From JAFDVL01 sp043736395 (GTDB lineage: Bacteria > Acidobacteriota > Blastocatellia > RBC074): a stretch of 7,918 nucleotides of DNA. Where the stretch lies: contig JAYTCQ010000293.1 in NCBI GenBank assembly GCA_043736395.1, forward strand, positions 1 to 7,918. Reading direction: 5' to 3'. The position numbers and the translations under genes are program-made. The notes beneath the pieces were generated by a model, which did not search any database, had not been told where the DNA came from, and saw only the letters and a program-made list of their open reading frames with translations. How positions within the stretch are numbered: the stretch's first letter is position 1; each line of letters opens with the position of its first letter. Of this stretch, positions 6,974 to 7,918 are shown one piece after another.

Positions 6974-7197
6974 TTAACCCGCAAAGCGGGTGTAAGAATA
7001 AAGCCTGGGGTGATAACCCCAGGAGGATTAGCCATCAAATTATTCAGCCCGCGTGAGCGGGCGACAGCCATTACAATTATCTCGAACTATCTATCACCCG
7101 CTTCGCGGGCTATGAAATTAATTCCGCGCTTTCCTGTGGTTCCGCGCTGCTGCGCTCCACCACAGGCTTTATGCTGACGCCCACTTTGCGGGCTGAA
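6974..7197. repeat. Quasi-symmetric multi-hairpin repeat element (REP/MITE-like)
   Basis: The ends are about 40-bp imperfect inverted repeats: plus 6974-7012 (TTAACCCGCAAAGCGGG, then ATAAAGCCTGGGGTG) aligns with minus 7197-7158 (TTCAGCCCGCAAAGTGGG, then ATAAAGCCTGTGGTG) at 33 of 40 columns with one gap. Six hairpins follow: ACCCGC/GCGGGT (6977-6991), CCTGGGG/CCCCAGG (7004-7023), GCCCGC/GCGGGC (7047-7062), CCCGC/GCGGG (7097-7109), CCTGTGGT/ACCACAGG (7133-7166) and a decayed GCCCaC/GCGGGC (7179-7193). The third and fourth also match each other in inverse orientation. The element is thus two diverged head-to-head copies of a ~100-bp unit centred near 7080-7085. It fills the gap between the DUF3592-like gene and the mutase leader. 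There is no coding frame inside. It resembles REP-type elements mobilised in trans by a Y1 transposase, but none is present here. Confidence 0.85.
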
Positions 7198-7204
7198 AAT
7201 CATC

Positions 7205-7642
7205 CTATTCATCCCAATAATCCTTACGAAAATGGTGATAGCCAAACGTGACTAACAACGCAATTAGCGATGACCAAATAGCGACTGTGAATGTCACGTT
7301 CCATAACGATTCTCTTGGATCACAAGCACAAGCAATTTGCGGATTCGTTGGCCAATACACTATAGGAACATTCGAATTTTGAATGCCTAAATCGCTATTC
7401 AATCCAGAGTTCAGAATTCCAGATTCTGTCAGATAACCTTCTTTACTGATCCAAGATTCAACTTCGATATGGCTCGTATCAATTCTTTTCCCTGTTGTCC
7501 ATTGACCGCTTCGACTAAGCCTGAAATATTTCATCCAATCGCCAAAAATCCCCCACACCAATGCAACCATTACAAACGAACTCAGAAAAACCCCAGAATA
7601 CAAAATCACTCTTCTTTTGAAATATTGCGCTCTCGTTTTCAT
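7205..7642 (-). CDS. Small two-TM membrane protein, DUF3592-like
   Basis: A 145-aa protein of unknown function. The basic N-terminus (KTRAQYFKRR) is followed by a hydrophobic helix at about 12-34. A polar loop of about 80 residues comes next, then a second helix at about 115-135 and a charged tail (HHFRKDYWDE). By the positive-inside rule both ends are cytosolic and the loop faces outward. The loop ends VPIVYWPTNP (92-101), the kind of 'PV-x-Y-x-P-x-x-P' segment found in DUF3592 proteins, and it contains two cysteines (C105, C107). Family membership is a recollection of the pattern, not a search. Residues 72-91 are low-complexity (LNSGLNSDLG...), from a degenerate DNA repeat. The ATG at 7642 has no Shine-Dalgarno and lies five bases from a truncated palindromic repeat. 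It follows rlmI by 53 bases and could be co-transcribed with it. Confidence 0.7.
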   Translation of the reverse strand: MKTRAQYFKRRVILYSGVFLSSFVMVALVWGIFGDWMKYFRLSRSGQWTTGKRIDTSHIEVESWISKEGYLTESGILNSGLNSDLGIQNSNVPIVYWPTNPQIACACDPRESLWNVTFTVAIWSSLIALLVTFGYHHFRKDYWDE

Positions 7643-7647
7643 ACACT

Positions 7648-7692
7648 CAGATCCGCGAAAACCCGCATTATCCGCGTCATCCGCGGTCTATT
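7648..7692. repeat. Truncated copy of the AATAGACC palindromic repeat (copy 2)
   Basis: This stretch matches 136-180 over its whole 45 bases with no gaps and 37 identities: CAGATC, GCGAAAACCCGCA, ATCCG and the terminal GGTCTATT are shared. The left arm found in copy 1 is absent, because the bases at 7606-7647 are gene sequence. The copy fills nearly all of the 53-bp space between the rlmI stop codon and the ATG of the next gene. Relative to the downstream gene it has the same orientation as copy 1 relative to moeA. Confidence 0.8.
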
Positions 7693-7695
7693 AAT

Positions 7696-7918
7696 TTACA
7701 AAACTCTTAACACCACACACTTCAAATAATACGTTTCCGGCACAGTCAACAAGATCGGATGATCCCTTCCCTGCAAGCGTTTTTCAATGACTTGAATCAT
7801 TCGCCCCGCGTCGTTCGCCGCGTCTGCCAGCATCTCCATAAACATACTTTCCGACACGTGGTACGAACACGAACAGGTAATCAAAATCCCTCCCGGCTTC
7901 AACAAATGCAGCGCGCGC
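7696..7918 (-). CDS. rlmI: RlmI-type 23S rRNA (cytosine-5) methyltransferase, C-terminal part
   Basis: The frame enters from the right edge and ends at TAA (7698-7696). Upstream of an apparent TTG start at 7905 it is still open and reads RALHLLKPGG, so the protein continues beyond the window. The visible 73 residues follow the end of E. coli RlmI (YccW): LLKPGGILITCSCSYH corresponds to its LNPGGTLLTFSCSG, then ADAANDAGR, RDHPILLTVPETYYLK and a final RVL. The SCS cysteine is the motif associated with catalysis in this m5C family. The enzyme would use S-adenosylmethionine to methylate a cytosine of 23S rRNA (C1962 in E. coli). The N-terminal PUA domain and the SAM-binding motif lie outside the window. 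The exact target base in this organism is inferred from the family. Confidence 0.85.
   Translation of the reverse strand, partial: RALHLLKPGGILITCSCSYHVSESMFMEMLADAANDAGRMIQVIEKRLQGRDHPILLTVPETYYLKCVVLRVL

Noticed and set aside
7133..7166. Rho-independent terminator of the DUF3592-like gene
   Set aside because: The hairpin is stable but no U-run follows on the minus strand; it is better explained as part of the repeat element.
6974..7197. CRISPR array
   Set aside because: The repeats are palindromic units of unequal length in inverted orientation, with no constant direct repeat or regular unique spacers.

Overview
The window is a bacterial chromosomal segment in which every gene lies on the minus strand. 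From the right edge leftward (the direction of transcription) the order is: the C-terminal end of an RlmI-type 23S rRNA methyltransferase; a small two-TM protein resembling DUF3592; a 330-bp repeat-filled gap; a B12-domain-less methylmalonyl-CoA mutase large subunit; a 911-aa acyl-CoA synthetase/ACP/acyltransferase fusion; a 582-aa family A DNA polymerase with a 3'-5' exonuclease but no 5' nuclease; a tRNA-Val(TAC)–tRNA-Asp(GTC) pair with its own promoter and terminator; and the first 26 codons of moeA running off the left edge.

The protein genes are chromosomal housekeeping and metabolic genes, with no sign of phage, plasmid or defence genes. The mutase handles propionyl-CoA-type carbon once it has its separately encoded cobalamin subunit. 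The three-domain lipid enzyme probably activates a fatty acid, carries it on its own ACP domain and passes it to a lysophospholipid or glycerol-phosphate acceptor at the membrane. The polymerase start codon overlaps the stop of the lipid gene (ATGA), so those two are co-transcribed and probably translationally coupled, although they have no obvious shared biochemistry.

The least ordinary part is the non-coding DNA. Three distinct palindromic repeat families occupy gaps within 8 kb: (i) a 27-bp perfect inverted repeat between the mutase and the lipid gene; (ii) a quasi-symmetric ~224-bp element upstream of the mutase, made of two diverged inverted copies of a ~100-bp unit that each hold three hairpins; (iii) a repeat ending in GGTCTATT, one full copy upstream of moeA and one truncated copy filling the 53-bp gap between rlmI and the DUF3592-like gene. 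None of the five visible protein start codons has a recognisable Shine-Dalgarno sequence.

Taxonomy is an inference. The moderate GC content, split methylmalonyl-CoA mutase, short exonuclease-polymerase and abundance of short palindromic repeats suggest an Acidobacteriota-like genome (for example Blastocatellia), but no marker here proves it. I see no clear candidate for a wholly new protein system; the repeat elements are the best leads.
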